From Nitrospinota bacterium (GTDB lineage: Bacteria; Nitrospinota; Nitrospinia; UBA9942), in NCBI GenBank assembly GCA_003489165.1, contig DNJG01000104.1, positions 136-9,040 of the forward strand: 8,905 nucleotides of DNA. The letters run 5' to 3'. Position numbers and translations under genes: made by a program. This document shows, piece by piece, positions 1-5,489 of the stretch. Positions within the stretch are counted from its first letter, which is position 1. Every line of letters begins with the position of its first letter. Under the pieces are notes generated by a model, which had not been told where the DNA came from, did no database searches, and saw only the letters and a program-made list of their open reading frames with translations.

Positions 1-528
1 AAGATAATGTGCCACTATGAGGAGATTTAAATCAGGCGGCAATTTATAGGCAGGGTGTCCCCAGTAGGCATTGGCAAATGGCCCAAGCTGTCCGCTGTCA
101 ACAAATGTCTTAATCTTTGCCTGAACATTTTTCAAAGATTGTTCAGTCGGTTTTGCAGAGAGGGCGCTGACGACATCCACATAGTCAAGCCCAGTAAGGT
201 GATAGAACCACAGGATGTGGGAATGGAGGAATTGAGAGCCTTCTACAAGATTTCTGATAATCCTGGCATTATCGGGGGGCCTAATCTTATATGAATCTTC
301 TATACACATGGCTGATGTGTGGGCATGAGAGGTCGGGCATACGCCGCATATCCTCTGGGTTAAAAGCCATGCGTCCCTCGGGTCCCTGTCTTTCAATATA
401 ATTTCAAAGCCCCTGAAGAGTGAGCCTGAAGTCCATGCATTTTTCACCTTGCCATCTTCCACCTCAATTTCAATTCCAAGATGTCCCTCTATCCTTGGAA
501 TAGGGTCAATAACTATTCTCTTACCCAT
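1..528 (-). CDS. [NiFe] hydrogenase large subunit, N-terminal part (cut by window edge)
   Basis: This is the catalytic subunit that carries the Ni-Fe(CN)2CO site for H2 oxidation or evolution. It works as a dimer with the small subunit encoded just upstream. The 176 visible codons are open to the window edge. They contain the conserved N-terminal PRIEGH (residues 11-16, with the proton-transfer Glu at 14) and the L1 motif RICGVCPTSH (59-68), whose C61 and C64 are the first pair of Ni/Fe ligands. A group 1-like stretch, GHPAYKLPP, is at 157-165. The L2 motif (DPCxxC) would lie beyond the left edge. The start is the ATG at 528-526, preceded by GGTGAGGG as ribosome site and, further up, by a hairpin at 550-571. 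The family is typically more than 500 residues, so about a third is visible. The dimer is expected to be exported by hitchhiking on the small subunit's Tat signal. Confidence 0.96.
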   Translation of the reverse strand, partial: MGKRIVIDPIPRIEGHLGIEIEVEDGKVKNAWTSGSLFRGFEIILKDRDPRDAWLLTQRICGVCPTSHAHTSAMCIEDSYKIRPPDNARIIRNLVEGSQFLHSHILWFYHLTGLDYVDVVSALSAKPTEQSLKNVQAKIKTFVDSGQLGPFANAYWGHPAYKLPPDLNLLIVAHYL

Positions 529-549
529 TACCCTCACCCCCCTTTCTTA

Positions 550-571
550 AAATTCCGCTTTAGCGGAATTT
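550..571. repeat. Perfect hairpin upstream of the hydrogenase large-subunit gene
   Basis: The arms AAATTCCGCT (550-559) and AGCGGAATTT (562-571) are perfect reverse complements. They fold as a 9-bp stem with a TTTA loop or a 10-bp stem with a 2-nt gap. In the hydrogenase transcript this hairpin lies about 12 nt before the G-rich ribosome site of the large subunit. It could influence RNA stability or translation of the second gene. It shares its last base with the larger palindrome that starts at 571. No U tract follows on the minus strand, so a terminator is unlikely. Confidence 0.75.
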
Positions 572-697
572 AAAATCGCAGATTCATCCTGAAATACTGC
601 GTTATCGTCAATTTTGCTCCTCACCGTATTGTCATCATATACGGTTGCGTCGCAAAATTGCCTCTCGCCTTGTCTTTCAGGCGACTTTGCGATTTTA
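571..697. repeat. Nested imperfect palindrome (MITE-like or structured RNA) between hydrogenase subunit genes
   Basis: Four perfectly complementary arm pairs nest inside one another. They are TAAAATCGCA 571-580 with 688-697, CCTGAAA 588-594 with 675-681, CAATTTTGC 609-617 with 652-660, and ACCGTAT 623-629 with 639-645 (9-nt loop). All four can form together as one long foldback. A competing local structure is also visible: TCGCCT 665-670 with 679-684, within a 14-nt imperfect pair 650-663/679-692 (12 of 14 match). The ends are bounded by TA, as in Tc1/IS630-type MITEs, but no longer target duplication was found. The intergenic position inside an operon, terminal inverted repeats and lack of a convincing gene suggest a dispersed, non-autonomous repeat or an RNA element. 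Copy number in the genome cannot be seen here. Confidence 0.7.
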
Positions 698-723
698 CCC
701 AAAATCCTAAATCGAATTTTGGG
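698..723. repeat. Inverted repeat spanning the hydrogenase small-subunit stop codon
   Basis: CCCAAAAT (698-705) and ATTTTGGG (716-723) are perfect complements separated by 10 nt. The small-subunit stop codon (707-709) sits in the loop. The repeat adjoins the nested palindrome at 571-697 directly and may be its outer part. The last few codons of the small subunit are written by this repeat. Confidence 0.65.
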
Positions 724-1801
724 ATTTCTCTTTTTCTTCATCTTTTTTGATACGCCCTTTCATTGCAGATGCCGCAAGATGGATTCCGATGCCGGCTGCA
801 GTGGCAACACCAAGTGCCGCCCCTATCTTATCCGCTGTGGTTTCCACTCCCTTAAATACAGGTATTGATATTCCAGGGAGTACAGCCCTCATCGGGCTGA
901 AGGCATCGGGCCAGCCAGGCTCTGTGCATCCTGTACATCCATACCCTGACTGGACACACCAGCTTATCTTGTCATTCCAGCGGATGAGGGGGCAGTTGGC
1001 ATAGGTATTTGGCCCCTTACAGCCCATCTTATAAAGGCATTCACCTTCCATTGCATCCTCTGACCCAAACTCCTCAACAAACTTTCCGGCATCAAAGGAT
1101 GCCCTCCTCGGGCAGTTGTCATGGATATTCATGCCATAGATTATCTTTGGTCTCCCATGCTTATCCAATTCAGGCAGCTTCCCAAAGAGCAAGTGATGAA
1201 CTACTGTAGCTACAAGCCAGTCAGGGTTTACAGGACAGCCTGATAGATTTATAACGGGTCTTTGCAGAAACTCTCCGACACCCTTAATGCCTGCAGGATT
1301 TGGTCTTGCGGCCGGGACACCGCCGTATGTAGCACAAGAGCCGAGGGCTATAATTGCAGCAGCCTTGGATGAAGTTTCCTTTAATATATCCATCATATCC
1401 CTTCTGCCAATCCTCCCATAGCCCGGCTTTGTAGGCACACCACCTTCAACAATCAGTATGTATCCGCCTTCCTCTATAGATTTTTTTAGGATTTCCTCTG
1501 ATTGTTCACCTGCAGCAGCCATTATTGTCTCATGGTAATCAATGCTTAATATATCCAATACAATTTCTGATGCAGAAGGGTGGGTAGTTTTTATGACAGA
1601 CTCTGTGCATCCAGTGTCCGATGCAAAATGAAGCCAGACTATGGATGTCCTCTTTGAAACCTTTTCAATTGCATTTGCTATTTGGGGGATAAAACTTTGA
1701 GATAAACCGAGGGCTGCAGCCATCTGGCCGCAGAATTTTAAGAACCTTCTTCTATCAAGATTTTTTAAAGATAAGACCGTATCAAAATCATATTCAGCCA
1801 T
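707..1801 (-). CDS. [NiFe] hydrogenase small subunit, Tat-exported, with atypical Fe-S ligands
   Basis: This is the electron-transfer subunit of a group 1 membrane-bound uptake-type hydrogenase. The 364 residues begin with a Tat signal (DRRRFLKF, 16-23, hydrophobic run to about 41, likely cleavage after ANA at 42-44). Proximal-cluster positions are D62-T-G-C65, C156 (GSCATYGG) and C189 (SGCPVNP). Asp62 stands where Cys is usual. Distal-cluster ligands are H227, C230, C255 and C261 with canonical spacing. Medial-cluster ligands are C270, C289 and C292, with an additional C282 in WCV where group 1 enzymes usually have WPV. A hydrophobic segment at about 327-347 followed by a charged tail should anchor the complex to the membrane, implying a cytochrome b partner that is not in the window. 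The start ATG has a strong TAGGAGG site. The body (LDILSIDYHETIMAAAG) closely resembles sulfate-reducer HynB as I recall it. Confidence 0.96.
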   Translation of the reverse strand: MAEYDFDTVLSLKNLDRRRFLKFCGQMAAALGLSQSFIPQIANAIEKVSKRTSIVWLHFASDTGCTESVIKTTHPSASEIVLDILSIDYHETIMAAAGEQSEEILKKSIEEGGYILIVEGGVPTKPGYGRIGRRDMMDILKETSSKAAAIIALGSCATYGGVPAARPNPAGIKGVGEFLQRPVINLSGCPVNPDWLVATVVHHLLFGKLPELDKHGRPKIIYGMNIHDNCPRRASFDAGKFVEEFGSEDAMEGECLYKMGCKGPNTYANCPLIRWNDKISWCVQSGYGCTGCTEPGWPDAFSPMRAVLPGISIPVFKGVETTADKIGAALGVATAAGIGIHLAASAMKGRIKKDEEKEKSQNSI

Positions 1802-1875
1802 AATAACCTCCTACATTTATTATGCCATTTGATACACAATTTTGCCTCTTACCTCCTTTGAACGATTCCGGTAGT

Positions 1876-1903
1876 AATATAAGCCCTAATATTTTTTTGT
1901 CAA
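1876..1903 (-). promoter_or_regulatory. Sigma70-like promoter for the hydrogenase operon
   Basis: On the minus strand, TTGACA (1903-1898) is separated by 16 bp from TATATT (1881-1876). Transcription would start near 1869 and give a leader of about 68 nt before the small-subunit ATG. The leader holds a second AAAGGAGGT ribosome-site match (1859-1851) with no obvious gene behind it, besides the one used by the small subunit. A perfect -35 suggests housekeeping-type expression. No regulator site was identified. Confidence 0.6.
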
Positions 1904-1918
1904 TAGCACTTGCAAAAA

Positions 1919-1996
1919 TTATTTTGGAGATGCAGGAAGATAAACATAAAAGGTTGTCCCAAAGTTTTCTTTAGATTCAACAGTAATTCTGCCTTT
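1919..1996 (-). pseudogene. C-terminal remnant of a sensor histidine kinase
   Basis: Read on the minus strand, 25 codons end in a TAA at 1921-1919 and encode KGRITVESKENFG followed directly by TTFYVYLPASPK. This matches the end of the HATPase_c domain of histidine kinases, where GxGTTFxxxLP forms the last nucleotide-binding box before the stop. An in-frame stop (1999-1997) sits immediately upstream and no other kinase motif (H, N, G1 or F box) is present. It is therefore a fragment and not a gene. Homology stops at the point where the 17-bp direct repeat (1994-2010) begins, as expected of a deletion or insertion junction. Confidence 0.7.
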
Positions 1997-2010
1997 TTAT
2001 ATTGCCACTT
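1994..2010 (+). repeat. 17-bp direct repeat, left copy
   Basis: TTTTTATATTGCCACTT occurs here and again at 2800-2816, 806 bp away, with the two small genes in between. Each copy contains TTGCCA, which serves as a plausible -35 box, preceded by an A/T-rich run. The left copy abuts the histidine-kinase remnant. Confidence 0.85.
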
Positions 2011-2030
2011 AAGGTTAAATAGTATATAAA
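2002..2030 (+). promoter_or_regulatory. Putative promoter for the DUF5674 gene pair
   Basis: TTGCCA (2002-2007) is followed after 17 bp by TATAAA (2025-2030). The predicted start of transcription, about 7 nt on, falls at or very near the ATG at 2037. No Shine-Dalgarno sequence lies before that ATG, so the mRNA may be leaderless. The -35 half lies in the 17-bp repeat shared with the ilvA promoter. Confidence 0.45.
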
Positions 2031-2036
2031 TATTTT

Positions 2037-2399
2037 ATGGCTGGTATAAAAGTTATAACTAAAAAGATAGATAAAAGGGAATTGAAAAAACTCGTTGATG
2101 AAGGTTTTAAAGATATGGCCAAATATGCCGTTGATATAGAGCAAAAGAGAATTGCTATAGGAGGGGAACTCCATGCCGATGGAGAACAATTGCTGCTTGA
2201 GAGCGGGAGTGAACAGAAGGATATATGGGGGGCAAATTATTATCCTGGCAGGGGAGAATCAGCTTGTATAGAGTATACTTCTCTGATTAACATTCGTCCA
2301 TCTCAAGGAAATAACAGCATGGAAATTATAAATAAGGATTTACAAAAAAAGATTAAGGAGATAACCTTTGAATTAATAGGAAAGGGAGAGGGTTTGTAA
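2037..2399 (+). CDS. DUF5674 family protein
   Basis: This is a 120-residue cytoplasmic protein without signal peptide or membrane segment. I recognise the DUF5674 pattern: a central block VDIEQKRIAIGGELHAD (32-48), then LLLESGSEQKDIWGANYYP (52-70), and the invariant-looking INIRPSQGN (84-92) before a lysine-rich C-terminal helix. The function of the family is unknown to me. The conserved His46, the acidic residues around it and RPSQ could form a binding or catalytic site, but that is conjecture. The ATG has no ribosome site and lies about 7 nt after a -10-like TATAAA. The stop codon directly abuts the GTG of the next gene, so the two are surely cotranscribed and probably translationally coupled. 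Length is near the usual size for the family as I recall it. Confidence 0.85.
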   Translation: MAGIKVITKKIDKRELKKLVDEGFKDMAKYAVDIEQKRIAIGGELHADGEQLLLESGSEQKDIWGANYYPGRGESACIEYTSLINIRPSQGNNSMEIINKDLQKKIKEITFELIGKGEGL

Positions 2400-2765
2400 G
2401 TGGTTCAACATTCAGGACTGACACAGGAGAGATGGTCATCTTTTTCCCTATTGCATCAGATATTGATGATAGGAAATGAGATGAACAGGGCAAAAAAATT
2501 GTTTTCTCCACTTGATAAAACTGGATTGATATTCTGTTACGAAAGGGTTATCTATTTAACAGACCTCACTGTTAAGTCAAATCCCATGAGGGGACTGAGA
2601 AAAGAACTTTTACGCTGGCGTGACCTGGTGGCTGAAGAATATATTAATCTGATGAGTGCGGAGGCTATAATGCCCGATATAAACAGGCATCTGAAGATTT
2701 TCAAGTCTCTCCTCCTTCTAAATCCTGAAAGTGCAGGTCAGATACCATATCTTATAAAATCTTAG
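2400..2765 (+). CDS. Hypothetical all-helical protein, partner of the DUF5674 gene
   Basis: I cannot assign this 121-residue protein to a named family. It starts with GTG directly after the TAA of the upstream gene, with GGGAGAGGG about 7 nt before it as ribosome site. The predicted fold is helical: LLHQILMIGNEMNRA (18-32), FCYERVIYLTDLTVK (45-59), and a basic helix RGLRKELLRWRDLVAEEY (64-81). The pattern I/GNE-x-x-RA, then CYERxxxLxDLT, then R-x-ELLRxRD recalls small hypothetical proteins common in Nitrospirota and deltaproteobacterial genomes, from memory only. There is no Rx4-6H HEPN motif, DNA-binding motif or transmembrane segment. Abutting the DUF5674 gene suggests a joint role. A toxin-antitoxin type pair cannot be excluded or supported from sequence. 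Confidence 0.75.
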   Translation: MVQHSGLTQERWSSFSLLHQILMIGNEMNRAKKLFSPLDKTGLIFCYERVIYLTDLTVKSNPMRGLRKELLRWRDLVAEEYINLMSAEAIMPDINRHLKIFKSLLLLNPESAGQIPYLIKS

Positions 2766-2799
2766 GTTAAATCTTTTACAAATATAAACCCCATCCCCT

Positions 2800-2816
2800 T
2801 TTTTATATTGCCACTT
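2800..2816 (+). repeat. 17-bp direct repeat, right copy
   Basis: This is a second perfect copy of TTTTTATATTGCCACTT (first copy 1994-2010). Here it supplies the -35 box TTGCCA of the ilvA promoter. Sequence on both sides differs from the left copy, so this is a short repeat and not a long duplication. Confidence 0.85.
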
Positions 2817-2835
2817 TAAAACACGCTGGTATAAT
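2808..2835 (+). promoter_or_regulatory. ilvAp: Promoter of the ilvA-argH-lptM-lysA operon (extended -10)
   Basis: TTGCCA (2808-2813), a 16-bp spacer and consensus TATAAT (2830-2835) are preceded by TGG, forming an extended -10. Transcription would begin near 2842 and give a leader of about 66 nt before the ilvA GTG. The leader shows no clear T-box, riboswitch or run of branched-chain amino-acid codons. Confidence 0.7.
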
Positions 2836-2882
2836 ATAACGAATCTGAAAGACAAATTGCATAATTTGGGTTAAGAATCAAA

Positions 2883-2915
2883 ATGTCTTGCAAAGAATGG
2901 AGTTATCGTGATTAG
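2883..2915 (+). other. Possible 10-codon upstream ORF overlapping the ilvA start
   Basis: ATG at 2883 opens a frame encoding MSCKEWSYRD and ends at TAG 2913-2915, past the ilvA GTG at 2908. It has only a weak ribosome site (AAGAA). It contains no Ile, Val, Leu or Thr codons, so classical ilv attenuation is not indicated. Overlap could couple or compete with ilvA translation, or it may be chance. Confidence 0.2.
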
Positions 2916-4113
2916 TTTTGACGATATAAAGAAGGCACAGGAAAATATAAAAGATTATATTCATAGGACGCCGCTTGTCTATTCAAATTCCATAAGCAGA
3001 ATAACGGGATTAGAGGTTTATATAAAGCTTGAAAATTTACAGAAAACAGGCTCTTTTAAAATCAGGGGTGCTACAAATAAGATTTCCCGCCTTTCAGAAG
3101 ATGAAAGAAAGAGGGGAGTGGTTACTGCATCCGCAGGGAATCATGCACAGGGTGTAGCCCTTGCTGCAAGCAGGCTGGGAATAAAGGCTGCTGTGGTCAT
3201 GCCTGAGAAGGCATCTATATCAAAACAGCTTGCCACAAAGGGATACGGTGCAGAGGTTATATTATATGGCAATAGTTTTGATGAGGCGTTAGAATATGCA
3301 AGGAGAATTGAGAGGGATAGAAATTGCACATTTATACATACCTATGATGACAATGACCTTATAGCAGGGCAGGGGACAATAGGGCTTGAAATCCTTGAGG
3401 ACCTTCCGGATGTAGATTCTGTTGTTGTTCCCATTGGAGGAGGGAGTCTTATATCAGGCATTTCTATCGCGGTTAAAGGAAAAAAGAGAGATACCCAGAT
3501 TGTAGGTGTTGAGGCAAAGGCGGCTGCTGCCATGTATCTATCAAGACAGAGTGGTAAGAATACGCCTGTCACATCACTTCATACTATTGCAGACGGGATA
3601 GCAATAAAAAAGATAGGTGATATAACATTTCCAATAATCCAGCAAAAGGTAGATGAAATTGTTACTGTGGAGGAAGAAGAGATAGCAGCTGCAATACTCC
3701 TTCTGATGGAAAGAAAAAAGGTTGTTGTTGAAGGTGCAGGTGCGGTTCCACTTGCTGCAATTATGGATAGTAAGACAAGGATAAAAGGCAAAAAGGTTGC
3801 CCTTGTCTTGAGCGGAGGGAATATTGACATGAATATACTTGACAGGGTGATAGAAAAGGGGCTTGTAAAGTCAGGAAGGGTATTGAGGATTGAGGTTGAG
3901 CTTGCTGATACACCTGATTCATTTGCAAGGCTCACATCAATTATTGCAGGGAAAAAGGCAAACATACTTCATATCGTTCATGACAGGCTTTCACATAAGC
4001 TTCCAATTACAAAGACTATAGTGAGGTTGAATCTTGAAACAAAGGGATTTGAACACAATGAGGAGATTAAGGGGGAGTTGATAAATATGGGTTATAATGC
4101 GGAGGTGGTATGA
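2908..4113 (+). CDS. ilvA: Threonine ammonia-lyase (threonine deaminase) with C-terminal ACT domain
   Basis: This PLP enzyme converts L-threonine to 2-oxobutanoate and ammonia, the entry to isoleucine synthesis. Of its 401 residues the fold-type II catalytic domain covers about 1-320. PLP Lys51 lies in TGSFKIRGA, the substrate loop is TASAGNHAQG (73-82), the phosphate-cradling glycines are in PIGGGS (175-180), and LSGGN (301-305) faces the pyridine nitrogen. An ACT-like domain spans about 325-401 (LRIEVELADTPDSFARL at its start) and may bind an amino-acid effector such as isoleucine or valine. The single short regulatory domain fits the roughly 400-residue type rather than the 500-residue E. 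coli IlvA with two ACT-like modules. The start is GTG with GGAG 5 nt upstream. The 3' end overlaps argH by 4 nt (ATGA), implying translational coupling. First gene of the operon. Confidence 0.95.
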   Translation: MISFDDIKKAQENIKDYIHRTPLVYSNSISRITGLEVYIKLENLQKTGSFKIRGATNKISRLSEDERKRGVVTASAGNHAQGVALAASRLGIKAAVVMPEKASISKQLATKGYGAEVILYGNSFDEALEYARRIERDRNCTFIHTYDDNDLIAGQGTIGLEILEDLPDVDSVVVPIGGGSLISGISIAVKGKKRDTQIVGVEAKAAAAMYLSRQSGKNTPVTSLHTIADGIAIKKIGDITFPIIQQKVDEIVTVEEEEIAAAILLLMERKKVVVEGAGAVPLAAIMDSKTRIKGKKVALVLSGGNIDMNILDRVIEKGLVKSGRVLRIEVELADTPDSFARLTSIIAGKKANILHIVHDRLSHKLPITKTIVRLNLETKGFEHNEEIKGELINMGYNAEVV

Positions 4114-5489
4114 AAAAGAAACCGTGGTCGGGGAGATTTGAAAAGGAGACTAATAGGCTGGTAGAGGAATTTACTGCCTCCATCTCATTTGATAAGAGGC
4201 TTTATAAATACGATATTGAGGGGAGTATTGCCCACTGCATGATGCTTGCTAAGTGTAAGATTATTAAAAGTGGAGAGGCAGATAAAATCATCAAAGGATT
4301 AAGTGATATAAAAAAGGAGATAGATGGCGGCAGATTTAAGTTTGACATATCACTTGAAGATATTCACATGAATATTGAGAAAAGGCTTATTGATAAAATA
4401 GGCGTTGTTGGAGGAAAACTGCATACTGCAAGGAGCAGGAATGATCAGGTGGCACTTGATATAAGGCTATATTTGAGGGATGAGATTGGGGAGATTGTCA
4501 GTCTGATAAGAGGTTTGAAGAAGGCCATTGTAAAAAAGGCAAAGGGAAATATTGATGTGATTATGCCGGGATATACACATTTACAAATGGCACAGCCTGT
4601 CCTCTTCAGCCATCATTTGCTTGCCTATTATGATATGTTTGTAAGGGATGAAGATAGATTTTTGGATATGTTAAAGAGGGTAAATGTTATGCCACTCGGC
4701 TCTGCTGCTATGGCAGGGACTAATTATCCGATTGATAGAAAATATGTGGCGAAACTGCTGGGATTTACAGATATTACTACAAATAGTATGGATGCAGTAG
4801 GTGACAGGGATTTTTCTATTGAGTTTCTCTCCGCTTCTGCTATTTTAATGATGCACTTAAGCAGACTCAGTGAAGAACTCATAATATGGTCGACATCTGA
4901 GTTTGGTTTTATTGAGATTGATGACTCCTTTTGCACAGGGAGCAGTATCATGCCGCAGAAGAAAAACCCTGATGTCCCTGAACTCGTAAGGGGAAAGACT
5001 GGCAGGGTATACGGGAATCTCATGTCATTACTCACTACAATGAAATCGCTTCCACTTGCATACAATAAAGATATGCAGGAGGATAAAGAGCCTGTGTTTG
5101 ATACTGTTGATACGGTCAAGGCTTCCTTATCAATATATTCAAAAATGATTGGCACAATTAAGCTTAATAGGGATAGGCTTAGAGAAGCAGTGTTTCAGGG
5201 TTTTATGACAGCCACTGATATGGCAGATTATCTCGTTATGAAAGGGCTTCCATTCAGGGATGCCCACGAGGTTGTTGGAAGGGTGGTTTCATTTTACATA
5301 AAGAGCCATAAAGTATTATCAGATTTGAACCTGCATGAATTACAGAGATTCTCTAATGGTTTCAAAAAAGATATATTCAATTTTATAAAAGTAGAAAAAT
5401 CTGTTGATAGAAAGGATGTCATTGGAGGTACATCAAAAAAGCAGGTATTAAAGAGGTTAACAGAGATTGAAAAAACAATAAAGGATTAA
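4110..5489 (+). CDS. argH: Argininosuccinate lyase
   Basis: ArgH splits argininosuccinate into arginine and fumarate, the last step of arginine synthesis, as a cytoplasmic homotetramer. The 459 residues match the family's usual length. Visible motifs include WSGRF (6-10), TARSRNDQVA (106-115), YTHLQ (155-159, with His157 at the catalytic histidine position), and the fumarase/aspartase-superfamily signature GSSIMPQKKNPD (277-288), which carries the catalytic Ser at 278 or 279. No active-site residue appears lost. The ATG overlaps the ilvA stop as ATGA, and GGAGG lies 4 nt before it. The stop abuts the ATG of the small lipoprotein gene. Argininosuccinate synthase (argG) is not in the window. 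Joining ilvA to argH in one message is a little unusual, since they serve different amino-acid pathways. Confidence 0.97.
   Translation: MKKKPWSGRFEKETNRLVEEFTASISFDKRLYKYDIEGSIAHCMMLAKCKIIKSGEADKIIKGLSDIKKEIDGGRFKFDISLEDIHMNIEKRLIDKIGVVGGKLHTARSRNDQVALDIRLYLRDEIGEIVSLIRGLKKAIVKKAKGNIDVIMPGYTHLQMAQPVLFSHHLLAYYDMFVRDEDRFLDMLKRVNVMPLGSAAMAGTNYPIDRKYVAKLLGFTDITTNSMDAVGDRDFSIEFLSASAILMMHLSRLSEELIIWSTSEFGFIEIDDSFCTGSSIMPQKKNPDVPELVRGKTGRVYGNLMSLLTTMKSLPLAYNKDMQEDKEPVFDTVDTVKASLSIYSKMIGTIKLNRDRLREAVFQGFMTATDMADYLVMKGLPFRDAHEVVGRVVSFYIKSHKVLSDLNLHELQRFSNGFKKDIFNFIKVEKSVDRKDVIGGTSKKQVLKRLTEIEKTIKD

Noticed and set aside
55..294. A 79-codon plus-strand open frame at the left end
   Set aside because: It is antisense to the hydrogenase large-subunit frame, which is continuous and carries RICGVC.
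547..741. A 64-codon minus-strand open frame running through the intergenic palindrome, starting MKKKRNPKIRF
   Set aside because: It overlaps the small-subunit end in another frame, and its sequence is explained by the nested inverted repeats. Peptides like this are typically annotated out of dispersed repeats. I treat it as the repeat and not a gene.
1977..2189. A minus-strand open frame opposite the DUF5674 gene
   Set aside because: The plus-strand frame matches a known family, while this one is Phe/Tyr/Ile-rich shadow of AT-rich sequence.
3579..3965. A 128-codon minus-strand open frame inside ilvA
   Set aside because: Antisense shadow of the conserved PLP-enzyme and ACT coding frame; no ribosome site or domain.
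4724..5155. A 143-codon minus-strand open frame inside argH
   Set aside because: It lies antisense to a gene with a full set of catalytic motifs and shows serine-rich shadow composition with no recognisable domain.
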